A stretch of DNA of 64,000 nt from a bacterium (lineage in GTDB: Bacteria > Planctomycetota > Planctomycetia > Isosphaerales > Isosphaeraceae), in the NCBI GenBank assembly GCA_016125085.1, contig WGMM01000005.1, forward strand, positions 1 through 64,000. Reading direction: 5' to 3'. Shown piece after piece: positions 35,269-42,802 of the stretch. The position numbers were made by a program, and so were the translations under genes. Every line of letters starts with the position of its first letter. The first letter of the stretch is position 1. Under the pieces are notes generated by a model. That model searched no databases. It saw only the letters and a program-made list of their open reading frames with translations, and was not told where the DNA came from.

Positions 35269-36153
35269 TCAGTCCGATTCTTCGGCCCATGCACCCGCTT
35301 CGGAAGTTTCATCCGGAGCGGACGTTGCCGGATCGTCGACGACTCGCACAGTCAGCCGCAGCGCTTCGAGGAATCGGTCCATGCTCGACCGGGTCACCGT
35401 CGAAGGTGCTCGCAGGCGGATACGTTTGCCCTGATCCGAATCCCACAATGTCAGATCAAGCCTGACTTCGTTCTCCGCCCTGGGCCTGGCCGATTCCGAG
35501 CGTCGAGCCTGCGAAGACGGATTGGCCGATGCTTTCGCGACCGGTGCGATCGCGGCAATGTCCCGAACGGGTGTGACTGGCGGCACAGAACCGGAGGCAC
35601 GCGACTCCGCCAGGGCGAAACCCGACTCATGCCCGGAAGGGCTCGCTTCGACGAGCCGCTGATCGTTCATGAGTCCGACGAAACGAAGCGAGTCCAGAAA
35701 CGCGTCCGCCGCGGCCGATTTCGCCGAAGCCGTGATCTGATATTTGTGCATCATCAGATTGCCGAGGATTTCGGCCTCGGGCAGCCGCTTGCCCGAATAG
35801 TGGCGAATCAGTTCCGCATAAAGATGCGGCGCCAGGCAGGCCTGCCTCAAAAGCTGCGAAACTTCGGCCGGATCGATCGGGTGGATGATCCGCAGCGCCA
35901 GTTCCGTCAGCGAATAATTCTGGTCATTCAGCACGATCAACTGAAACTGCCGAGCCGAACTCAGCCGGCCGGAGAAGGTGTTCGTCTTGACGTTCCGGTA
36001 GCCCATGGCCGTCGCGATCTGGGCAGCGCCCAGGCCGTCGATTCCCAGCTCGTCGATCTGCCTGCAGAACGCGATCGCCTCCTGAAGCGACACGGAGGGA
36101 TAACGGGCACTACGTTCGCGCCGGGAAGCCGGGGTTTCCTTGGGATCCGTCAT
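35269..36153 (-). CDS. hypothetical protein with two helical/winged-helix-like regions
   Basis: 294 residues from the ATG at 36153 (or 36174). The N-terminal half looks like a tandem winged helix: SLQEAIAFCRQIDELGIDGL, AAQIATAMGYRNVKTNTFSG, then a second block QLLRQACLAPHLYAELIRHY and FLDSLRFVGLMND. An Ala/Ser/Pro-rich linker (~190-230) leads to a small beta-rich C-terminal domain (RLDLTLWDSDQGKRIRLRAP). This resembles DUF5343-type proteins, sometimes linked to DNA-binding or defence, but I cannot name the family. Small in-frame DNA-binding function is a guess. Confidence 0.55.
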   Translation of the reverse strand: MTDPKETPASRRERSARYPSVSLQEAIAFCRQIDELGIDGLGAAQIATAMGYRNVKTNTFSGRLSSARQFQLIVLNDQNYSLTELALRIIHPIDPAEVSQLLRQACLAPHLYAELIRHYSGKRLPEAEILGNLMMHKYQITASAKSAAADAFLDSLRFVGLMNDQRLVEASPSGHESGFALAESRASGSVPPVTPVRDIAAIAPVAKASANPSSQARRSESARPRAENEVRLDLTLWDSDQGKRIRLRAPSTVTRSSMDRFLEALRLTVRVVDDPATSAPDETSEAGAWAEESD

Positions 36154-36248
36154 GAACCGGGAGCCTTGATGCATGCGTCGAAGTCGAGTGAATTCCGATC
36201 ACGAGTCTATTCGATTTGCGAAGTGCGTGCGATAGGCGGCAGCGACAT

Positions 36249-37769
36249 TCAGGGCTTTCGAGTCGACTCCTTGACCGGGACGACCCCCGAAAGGTACGAA
36301 CCCCCTGCCCCTGAATCGTCCGAGTGCGCCGCAGTCCTTCGAACGCCGTGACTGACATTGCGGAGCAGGACGGGCGGGCCGTCCAGGCGTGAGATCAGAA
36401 TGTCGGGTCTCCGGTCGCGGTCGAAATCCGCGACGACGAGTCCGCGACCGTGCATGGCACGCTCAGCGACCGGAAAAATCTCTCCGCCGGCATTTCGGTA
36501 TTTCTTGTCCGTTCCCTGTCGCAACAACACCGGAGGCATCGCGAACGGAGTGCCCAGTCGCTCCCGGCTCAGTACGTGCCCGTTCGCCTGAACGATTTCT
36601 TCGATCCCGTCGCCGTCGAAATCGGTCACAGCGATACCGAACCCGTTGCTTCGGAGTGTCGCCTGTCGGAGTCCGGTCTCGGCGGAAACGTCGCGAAACA
36701 CCTGGCCTGCTCCTCGACGAAACTGAACCGTGCCGCGCCCGAAGAAATTCGTAACGAACAGATCGGTCTGCCCTTTCTTTCGCGAGATGGCGACCCCCAT
36801 GGCTGCGAGGGCGTTGCCGCCAGCATCGAAGGCGACGCCGCTTTGAGAAGCCGCATCCCGAAATGTGCCGTCCGAGTCGCGAATCAATAGCTCGCAGGCT
36901 GTACCGTCGTTGGCGACGAACAGATCGTCATCGCCATCGGCATCGAAATCGGCGGCGATCGCACCGAGGGTGCGCCCGGTCTTGCGTGTCGGTCCAAGGC
37001 GTCCGGAAACGTCGGTGAACGCCCCCTTCCCGTCACCTGAAAAAAGCCGGTTCGCGACGGCCGGGAAATCCTCCGGGCCGCAGTAATCGCGCCGCCCGTC
37101 CGGCGCCGCACAATAAGGTGCCTTCGCAGGGTCGTATTCCAGATACCCGCCCACGAACAGATCCAGGCGATCGTCGCCGTCGAAATCCCGCCAGACTGCT
37201 GCCGTCGACCACGCAGGCGTATCGCGCCCCAGTGCCCCGGTCAGGTCTTCGAATTTCCAGTCGCCCAGGTTTCGCAGCAAGGCCCAGCCTCGCCAGCCGG
37301 TGACGAACAAGTCGACCAGACCGTCTCCGTCGAAATCCGCCGGCCAGGCTCCCATCGCCCAGGAAGGCCCGGCTTGCTCGACTTCCATCCTGCGGAATCG
37401 CATATCGCCCAGATTGCGATACCAGACGCATGGCGATCCGGCCGATTCGGGACGATCCTGATTCTCCTTCGCTGAATTTTCGATCGGCCCGCCCTGGCAG
37501 AAGAACAAATCCGGAAGACCATCGGAATCGAAATCGGCGACTGCGAATCCTCCGCCCATGATCTCCGGGAGGTCGAACCGGCCACGCGAGCCGCTCTCGA
37601 AGCGGAAGTCGATCCCGGAACGCTCGGCCGGAATCTCGACGAACCAGGGCTGACCACCGTCTTGAGCCGCGACTGCCGTTGCCCAAAAGATCACGAGCGC
37701 GGCCAAGGCTTTCGCCCGGTCAGGACACGACGATCTCCAATTGACCTGCCCTGACTGAATGTAGATCAT
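36249..37769 (-). CDS. secreted FG-GAP/VCBS repeat protein
   Basis: 506 residues from the ATG at 37769; a signal peptide ALAALVIFWATAVAAQ precedes the mature part. Seven blades carry the integrin-like calcium loop: DFDSDGLPDLFF, DFDGDGLVDLFV, DFDGDDRLDLFV, DFDADGDDDLFV, KKGQTDLFV (partial), DFDGDGIEEIVQANG and DFDRDRRPDILI. Such proteins form a beta-propeller outside the cell and are frequent in Planctomycetota. The usual C-terminal ASPIC/UnbV domain is missing: the protein ends soon after the last blade in a Ser/Thr/Lys tail (SDDSGAGGSYLSGVVPVKES). Divergent from the chorismate mutase gene, with 113 bases between. Confidence 0.85.
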   Translation of the reverse strand: MIYIQSGQVNWRSSCPDRAKALAALVIFWATAVAAQDGGQPWFVEIPAERSGIDFRFESGSRGRFDLPEIMGGGFAVADFDSDGLPDLFFCQGGPIENSAKENQDRPESAGSPCVWYRNLGDMRFRRMEVEQAGPSWAMGAWPADFDGDGLVDLFVTGWRGWALLRNLGDWKFEDLTGALGRDTPAWSTAAVWRDFDGDDRLDLFVGGYLEYDPAKAPYCAAPDGRRDYCGPEDFPAVANRLFSGDGKGAFTDVSGRLGPTRKTGRTLGAIAADFDADGDDDLFVANDGTACELLIRDSDGTFRDAASQSGVAFDAGGNALAAMGVAISRKKGQTDLFVTNFFGRGTVQFRRGAGQVFRDVSAETGLRQATLRSNGFGIAVTDFDGDGIEEIVQANGHVLSRERLGTPFAMPPVLLRQGTDKKYRNAGGEIFPVAERAMHGRGLVVADFDRDRRPDILISRLDGPPVLLRNVSHGVRRTAAHSDDSGAGGSYLSGVVPVKESTRKP

Positions 37770-37882
37770 TCGAAGTGTGAACCTGCTGGAACTGCGAATC
37801 GGTGCCGAATGCTCGGCGGCAGATCTCGAAATTACCCGGTCAGAGACTCGCGGACAATCCGGCTCGATAAGGGCAACAAGGG

Positions 37883-38395
37883 ATGAAGATTCCGATCCGA
37901 CACGAATTTCCGAGGCTGATTTCGACCCTCGCGGCTCTCTTGGTCGCCTGCGATGAGGCCCCACCCGCTTCGACCCCGGCCCCGAGCGTCGTGGCTCGAC
38001 CGGCTGAAATCCAGGCCCTGCCGGAAAGCGAATCCAACAAGGGATCTCGGCTGACTCAGCTTCGCGCGGAACGTCTCGCAGTCGTCGATCAGGTCGCTCT
38101 CTGGAAATGGAAGAACGCCAGACCGATCGAGGACCCGGCGCGCGAGGCCAAAGTGTTGGACTCCGTCGAGCAGCTCGCAGCCGATCGCGGGCTCGATCGA
38201 GCTGAGGCCCGCAAGTTCTTCGAATCGTTGATGGCTGAAGCCAGGCAAAGACAACACGCGTTGCATGACGGCTGGCGGAAATCCGGTCCGCCTGCTGATG
38301 CCAGCGCGATCGAGATCGATCAGCTGCGGCAGAAGATCGACCGACTCACACCCCAGTTGCTCGACGCCTGGGGCCATTCGGTAAGGCGACCCTAA
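37883..38395 (+). CDS. secreted (lipoprotein-type) chorismate mutase, AroQ-gamma
   Basis: 170 residues. The signal MKIPIRHEFPRLISTLAALLVAC has an LVAC lipobox, so it is probably a lipoprotein. The helical AroQ core follows: SRLTQLRAERLAVVDQVALW, KWKNARPIEDPAREAKVLDS, LAADRGLDRAEARKFFESLM, AEARQRQHAL. Conserved residues fit the active site: an R in helix 1, K in WKW, D and RE in EDPARE, Q in RQRQ. The family (secreted AroQ, as in M. tuberculosis Rv1885c) converts chorismate to prephenate outside the cytoplasm; the physiological reason for a periplasmic enzyme is not established. Encoded alone, divergent from the FG-GAP gene. Confidence 0.85.
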   Translation: MKIPIRHEFPRLISTLAALLVACDEAPPASTPAPSVVARPAEIQALPESESNKGSRLTQLRAERLAVVDQVALWKWKNARPIEDPAREAKVLDSVEQLAADRGLDRAEARKFFESLMAEARQRQHALHDGWRKSGPPADASAIEIDQLRQKIDRLTPQLLDAWGHSVRRP

Positions 38396-38421
38396 TGGGG
38401 TTTCGCAAGCCTGGGCGCGCG

Positions 38422-40077
38422 TCACGGCTCGATCCAGATCAATCCCGTCGCCGGCAACTTATCGCCCAATGCGACTCCCGGGGCCATATCCAGAATCGTA
38501 ATCAATCCGCGATGAGCACGGTTCCTCTCGACACTGCTTTCCACGATCTTTTCGAGAGTTTCACGTGGAACACCGGTAAGCAAGACTGAATCCTCTGGAC
38601 CGATCAGGCTGAGGTCGATGAGGATCGGCCCGTTGCGGGCTTGCCAGTTCCCAAGATTTTCGACGACGGCAAGCCGCCCGGGCCCGGATGGCCTGACCCC
38701 CAGTTCGAATGCCAGCGCCCGTCGGCCGGTGGGATTCATCAGTAGATGAACGGTCTTGCCCCGTGCGCTGGCCTGGCGAATCTTCTCCGCATGGGTCGCA
38801 ATCTCATGACGCAAGTCCGTTCGATTCGACCAAACCGTCGGCATGCCCCGCATCCCACCCCATGCGGCAAGGTCGACGCTCCAGGACGTCAACGCGACGA
38901 AAGCCAGAACCGCCACACCGAACGCGAACCACGTATGCTTGCTCGACAAGGCACCCGCCTGCCTCGATTCGGCTTGATGCTCGATGCCGAAAACCCAATT
39001 CGCGGAAAGGACCAGACTCGCAAGATAGAACGGCAGCCAGAGCCTGGCATAGGGATGATACAAAGGCGTGAGCAGAAACATCGTCACCCACCAGACGACG
39101 ACCATCCGCCTGGCGATGTCGCCCTTCGACCAGGTTCGAGGTATCGAACAGGCCGAGGCGAAAACAGGTGCGTTCGGCAGAACGATAAGGCCGAGCAGTT
39201 TCGCCAAGCTCGAAAGAGATCTGCTCTGACCAGAGACCCTGCAAACAGCGATCGAGAAAACCGCTCCGAAGATTACGGAAATCATCTGTGCCTGCAAGAC
39301 CCAGCCCTGGGCGAGCTGGAGCCTCAGGTTCGAAATCCATCGGCCGACGCCGCTCACGTAACTGCCGTGATGCCGCATGAGTGACCGGTATCCGCCGTGA
39401 TCTTCCACGAAAAGAAACCACGGGGCGAAGACTGCGGCCGCGATCACGGCAGCGAAGATGCCCCATTGGATTCTGAGTTGGAACGAACGGAAATCCCGCG
39501 GCGTTCCACGTGAAACGAAGATCATGTCGACCACTGCCGTCAGCGCGACGATCACGCCGGTGAGCGCACCGTTGTATTTCGTCAGTTGCGCCAGGCCGAC
39601 GCCCAGGCCAAGCAGAGTGGCAGTCATGAAGCCGGGTCTGACCAGAAACCGGGCCCCGGCCTGCATCGCCATAAGCCAGGTCACGATGAACATCGCCTCC
39701 GTCATCGCGGAGCGGCCGAAGGCGATCGCCATGCCTGAAACCGCCATCAGCATCGCCGCCACGAATGCAGGCTGCTGGCCGAAGATCGTTCGCGTCAGGC
39801 GAAACGCCAGATAGACCGCAAGCGTCCCGCCCAGAATCCCGGGAAGGATCGCTGCGAAATCGGAAGGACCGCCAAGCAGGAAATTGCTTAGAGCGATCCC
39901 GACGACCGTGAGTGGCGGCCCGTACGGGACGATCCCCGGATCGATCGAAAGCCTGGGCAAGTTCGCGAATAAGGCCTCGCCGGCTGACGCGTAGACACCC
40001 TCGTCAAAATGATCGATGCCCAGCGTGCCCGGAGCCCCCAGGCGCAACAGAAACGCACAAACGAGAATCGCCGGCAT
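38422..40077 (-). CDS. GT39/ArnT-like glycosyltransferase, polytopic
   Basis: 551 residues from 40077; the frame is open to 40242 but that would begin inside the divergent HDAC start, so a start near 40077 (ATG) or 40113 (TTG) is more likely. Roughly 10-12 membrane helices. The first periplasmic loop has FDEGVYASAGEALFANLP, the acidic PMT/ArnT signature (D-E), followed by PYGPPLTVVGIALSNFLLGG, then GILGGTLAVYLAFRLTRTIF. Such enzymes transfer a sugar from a polyprenyl-phosphate donor to protein or lipid. The C-terminal ~120 residues are soluble (KIRQASARGKTVHLLMNPTG). Two parS-like sites lie within this coding sequence. Confidence 0.75.
   Translation of the reverse strand: MPAILVCAFLLRLGAPGTLGIDHFDEGVYASAGEALFANLPRLSIDPGIVPYGPPLTVVGIALSNFLLGGPSDFAAILPGILGGTLAVYLAFRLTRTIFGQQPAFVAAMLMAVSGMAIAFGRSAMTEAMFIVTWLMAMQAGARFLVRPGFMTATLLGLGVGLAQLTKYNGALTGVIVALTAVVDMIFVSRGTPRDFRSFQLRIQWGIFAAVIAAAVFAPWFLFVEDHGGYRSLMRHHGSYVSGVGRWISNLRLQLAQGWVLQAQMISVIFGAVFSIAVCRVSGQSRSLSSLAKLLGLIVLPNAPVFASACSIPRTWSKGDIARRMVVVWWVTMFLLTPLYHPYARLWLPFYLASLVLSANWVFGIEHQAESRQAGALSSKHTWFAFGVAVLAFVALTSWSVDLAAWGGMRGMPTVWSNRTDLRHEIATHAEKIRQASARGKTVHLLMNPTGRRALAFELGVRPSGPGRLAVVENLGNWQARNGPILIDLSLIGPEDSVLLTGVPRETLEKIVESSVERNRAHRGLITILDMAPGVALGDKLPATGLIWIEP
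38557..38572. promoter_or_regulatory. parS-like ParB site 1 (inside GT39 gene)
   Basis: AGTTTCACGTGGAACA matches the bacterial parS consensus TGTTTCACGTGAAACA at 14 of 16 positions, including the invariant CACGTG core. Located inside coding sequence, as parS sites often are. Confidence 0.6.
39502..39517. promoter_or_regulatory. parS-like ParB site 2 (inside GT39 gene)
   Basis: CGTTCCACGTGAAACG matches the consensus at 13 of 16 positions; the C before the core is a known natural variant (TGTTCCACGTGAAACA). Confidence 0.55.
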
Positions 40078-40240
40078 CCACCAGACGCGCGAATCGGGAA
40101 TTGGAGGGCTCAACCTTCGAAGACTCCCGAAATTGCGATTCGGCGAAACGTGTGCATTGCAGTATGATACCAGACGCGTCGCACCGCCTGACCAGGCAGA
40201 TCGAAACTCGCCCCAGTCAATTCGATTCACGGATTTTCCC

Positions 40241-41188
40241 ATGATCCCGATTCATACGGATCCCCGGATGATCGAACATCGAACGCCTTCCGGCCACCCG
40301 GAAAAGCCGGAGAGATTGTCCGCAATACTCGACCATTGGCGAAAAACCGGCAGGTTGACCGAAACGAATGCCGTGGCGGTGAAGGAGGTCGACAGGTCAG
40401 ATCTGGCTCGAGTGCATACTGAGGCTTATCTGAAAAACCTGGAAGAAAAGTCAGCCGATGCGACGGATGAGCATCTCCAGATGCTCGACCCCGACACCAG
40501 CATGGGCCGTTCGTCGCTCCGGGCCGCGAAACTGGCAGCCGGAGCCGCCGTGGCCGCCGTCCGGCAAGTGACAGCCCCTGACGCCAAGCACCGCATCGCG
40601 TTCTGCGCCGTTCGACCGCCGGGTCACCACGCCAGGCCACATGCGGCCATGGGCTTCTGCCTGTACGGAACGATCGCCGCCGCAGCTGCACACGCCCGGG
40701 ACGTTCTCCAGCTCGATCGCATCCTGATCGTCGACTTCGATGTCCATCACGGCAACGGAACGCAGGAGATCTTCTACGAAGACGATAGCGTCGGCTTCCT
40801 TTCGATCCACAGGTTCCCGTTCTATCCGGGATCGGGCAGGGCGGACGAAACCGGTTCTGGCCCGGGCCTGGGTTTCACGTGGAACGTGCCCCTGGGAGCG
40901 GACACCTCACCCAAAAACTACCACGCCGCCTTCGAGGCCTCACTCGAGAAAGCCGCTGCGAAAACGAAACCTCAACTGGTACTGATCTCAGCCGGGTTCG
41001 ACGCTCACCGGGAAGATCCCGTCGGCGGCCTCGGCCTGGAATCGGACGACTTCCGGCGTATCACCCGGGCCATTCGCCAGGTCGCGGACACGCACGCGGA
41101 AGGGCGAATCGTCAGTATGCTCGAGGGCGGGTATCACATCGAAAGGCTCGTCGAATCGGCGACGATCCACCTCGACGCACTGCAATGA
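40241..41188 (+). CDS. histone deacetylase family (acetylpolyamine/acetoin-utilisation-type) deacetylase
   Basis: 315 residues. ATG at 40241 (MIPIHTDPRMIEHRTPSGHP). The arginase-deacetylase fold motifs are clear: GHPEKPERLSAIL, VRPPGHHARPHAAMGFCLYG (tandem His and Tyr side), VDFDVHHGNGTQEIF (zinc Asp/His) and ISAGFDAHREDPVGG (second zinc Asp). Class II-like HDAC homologue; likely substrates are acetylated polyamines or lysines, not known here. It is divergent from the GT39 gene, their start regions being almost back to back. A parS-like site lies within it. Confidence 0.93.
   Translation: MIPIHTDPRMIEHRTPSGHPEKPERLSAILDHWRKTGRLTETNAVAVKEVDRSDLARVHTEAYLKNLEEKSADATDEHLQMLDPDTSMGRSSLRAAKLAAGAAVAAVRQVTAPDAKHRIAFCAVRPPGHHARPHAAMGFCLYGTIAAAAAHARDVLQLDRILIVDFDVHHGNGTQEIFYEDDSVGFLSIHRFPFYPGSGRADETGSGPGLGFTWNVPLGADTSPKNYHAAFEASLEKAAAKTKPQLVLISAGFDAHREDPVGGLGLESDDFRRITRAIRQVADTHAEGRIVSMLEGGYHIERLVESATIHLDALQ
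40871..40886. promoter_or_regulatory. parS-like ParB site 3 (inside HDAC gene)
   Basis: GGTTTCACGTGGAACG matches the parS consensus at 13 of 16 positions, with the CACGTG core intact. Confidence 0.5.
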
Positions 41189-41268
41189 TCGGATGCCCTC
41201 AAGCCAGGCACCGATTGACGAGAGCGCAGGCTCAATAGTCCCACACAAGATTGCCCCAGGACGGAACG

Positions 41269-42549
41269 ATGCACCAGGAAAGCCGAGCCGCCAGCACGCT
41301 GTCGCCGGAAATGAAGGCGATCGGCCTGATCATCGCCGCAATGATCGCCGGCGTCATTTGCGGCTCGATCCTCGGCCCTCGTGCAAAGGAACTGGGCCTG
41401 GTCGGAACGACTGTGATCGGCATGATCAAGGCACTCGCCGGGCCGTTGATACTTTTCGCGATCCTCGATGCTTTCCTGATGTCGCCGATGTCGTGGAAGC
41501 AGGGCCGGCGGATGGTGGCCATCGCCTTGTTCAATGCGACGATCGCCATCGCGATCGGCCTGTTCCTGGCGAATTTTCTCCGGCCAGGTGAAGGCTGGAA
41601 ATCGCCGGAGCCCGTCGCGATCGGGAAAAAGGCCGAGACAGGTTCAGCCCGCACGATCGACCCGATTCGGGACTTGCTGCATTTCGTCCCGCAGAACTTC
41701 GTTCAGCCGTTTCTCGAGAACCAGGTCATTTCCATCGTCATCCTTGCGGTGGTGACAGGAGCGGCTCTGAGGAGAGTCCGGCATCAACAGATCGAACAGG
41801 GTCGAAATCAATTTCATGGCATCGAGAATGCGGTCGTCAGCGGCTTCGAAGTCGTCCAGCAGATCATGTCGTGGATCGTGAAGCTGGTGCCGATCGCGGT
41901 TTTCAGCGTCGTGGCCAAAGCGGTCGGTGAAGGGGGCATCGCCAGACTGGCGATCCTCGGCCCATATCTGGCCGTCATCATTGTGGGATTAGCGCTGCAG
42001 ATCCTGATCGTTTACCAGTCGTGGGTCCGTTTCGTTTCCCGATATACTCTCAAGCGATTCTGGGCAGCTGCGCAGCATCCGCTCAGCGTTGCATTAGGAA
42101 CTTCCAGCAGCCTTGCGACCATGCGCGATACGCTGATCGCGCTGGAGCGAAAGCTTGGCGTTTCACCCGCGTCCGCCAGGCTCGCGACCTGCGTCGGTAC
42201 GAATCTGAACAACGACGGAATTCTGCTTTACGAAGCGATGGCCGTCCTTTTCGTCGCACAGTACGAAGGGATCACTCTGAGCCTCGGGCAACAGGGTATC
42301 GCGGCCTTAAGCTGCGTGATCGCCGGCATCGGTATCGGTGGCGTGCCTGACGCTGGCCTGATCAGCCTGACGATCGTTCTGGCGACGGTCGGACTGCCGC
42401 AGGAGATCGTGCCGCTCCTGTTGTCCGTGGACTGGATTCTGTCACGCTGCCGCGCCATGACGAACGTCCTGAGCGATATGACACTCGCAGTCGTCATAGA
42501 TGCATTCGAACCTGAAAAAGAGCTTGATTCGAATTTGGCAGGCGATTGA
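41269..42549 (+). CDS. dicarboxylate/amino acid:cation symporter (DAACS family)
   Basis: 426 residues from the ATG at 41269, preceded by AGGACGGAACG; TTG at 41251 is an alternative. Eight-helix glutamate-transporter fold: hydrophobic segments AIGLIIAAMIAGVICGSILG and VGTTVIGMIKALAGPLILFA, a VIAGIGIGGVPDAGLISLTI hairpin, a conserved TCVGTNLNNDGILLYEAMAV block equivalent to the NMDGT region, and LSVDWILSRCRAMTNVLSD near the end with the family D-R-T/N. Likely moves C4-dicarboxylates, glutamate or aspartate with Na+ or H+; specificity cannot be told from sequence. It lies upstream of a terminator shared with the convergent tRNA-Glu. Confidence 0.88.
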   Translation: MHQESRAASTLSPEMKAIGLIIAAMIAGVICGSILGPRAKELGLVGTTVIGMIKALAGPLILFAILDAFLMSPMSWKQGRRMVAIALFNATIAIAIGLFLANFLRPGEGWKSPEPVAIGKKAETGSARTIDPIRDLLHFVPQNFVQPFLENQVISIVILAVVTGAALRRVRHQQIEQGRNQFHGIENAVVSGFEVVQQIMSWIVKLVPIAVFSVVAKAVGEGGIARLAILGPYLAVIIVGLALQILIVYQSWVRFVSRYTLKRFWAAAQHPLSVALGTSSSLATMRDTLIALERKLGVSPASARLATCVGTNLNNDGILLYEAMAVLFVAQYEGITLSLGQQGIAALSCVIAGIGIGGVPDAGLISLTIVLATVGLPQEIVPLLLSVDWILSRCRAMTNVLSDMTLAVVIDAFEPEKELDSNLAGD

Positions 42550-42580
42550 TTCGAAATTGACCTGTGATCCGGGATCGTAA

Positions 42581-42616
42581 AATAAAAAAAGGACGCTCAC
42601 CAGCGTGAGCGTCCTT
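42581..42616 (-). terminator. intrinsic terminator of tRNA-Glu
   Basis: A perfect 12-bp stem (AAGGACGCTCAC at 42589-42600 and GTGAGCGTCCTT at 42605-42616) with a 4-nt loop. On the minus strand it is followed by TTTTTTTATTTT, a classic factor-independent terminator, 4 nt after the tRNA 3' end. It may also stop the plus-strand symporter transcript. Confidence 0.9.
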
Positions 42617-42620
42617 CAAG

Positions 42621-42693
42621 TGACCCCAACGGGATTCGAACCCGTGCTGCCGCCGTGAAAGGGCGGTGTCCTGAACCGCTAGACGATGGGGCC
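42621..42693 (-). tRNA. tRNA-Glu (anticodon TTC)
   Basis: 73 nt on the minus strand: acceptor GGCCCCA pairs with TGGGGTC plus discriminator A; anticodon loop CTTTCAC gives UUC; T-arm GGGTTCGAATCCC. CCA is not encoded. Followed by a terminator and preceded, ~85 nt upstream, by a parS-like palindrome. Confidence 0.96.
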
Positions 42694-42777
42694 AGCGATA
42701 GGATAATACTACATTTCGAATGATGTCGTGTCAAGCACCGGGAGCCGGAGTTCGCCAAGATTCCGCATGAAATCTGG

Positions 42778-42793
42778 CGTTTCACGTGAAACG
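42778..42793. promoter_or_regulatory. parS-like ParB site 4 (intergenic, perfect palindrome)
   Basis: CGTTTCACGTGAAACG matches parS consensus at 14 of 16 positions and is the centre of a perfect 24-bp palindrome (42774-42797, CTGGCG at one end and CGCCAG at the other). It lies between tRNA-Glu and moeB, on the 3' side of the latter. Confidence 0.7.
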
Positions 42794-42802
42794 CCAGAGG
42801 GT

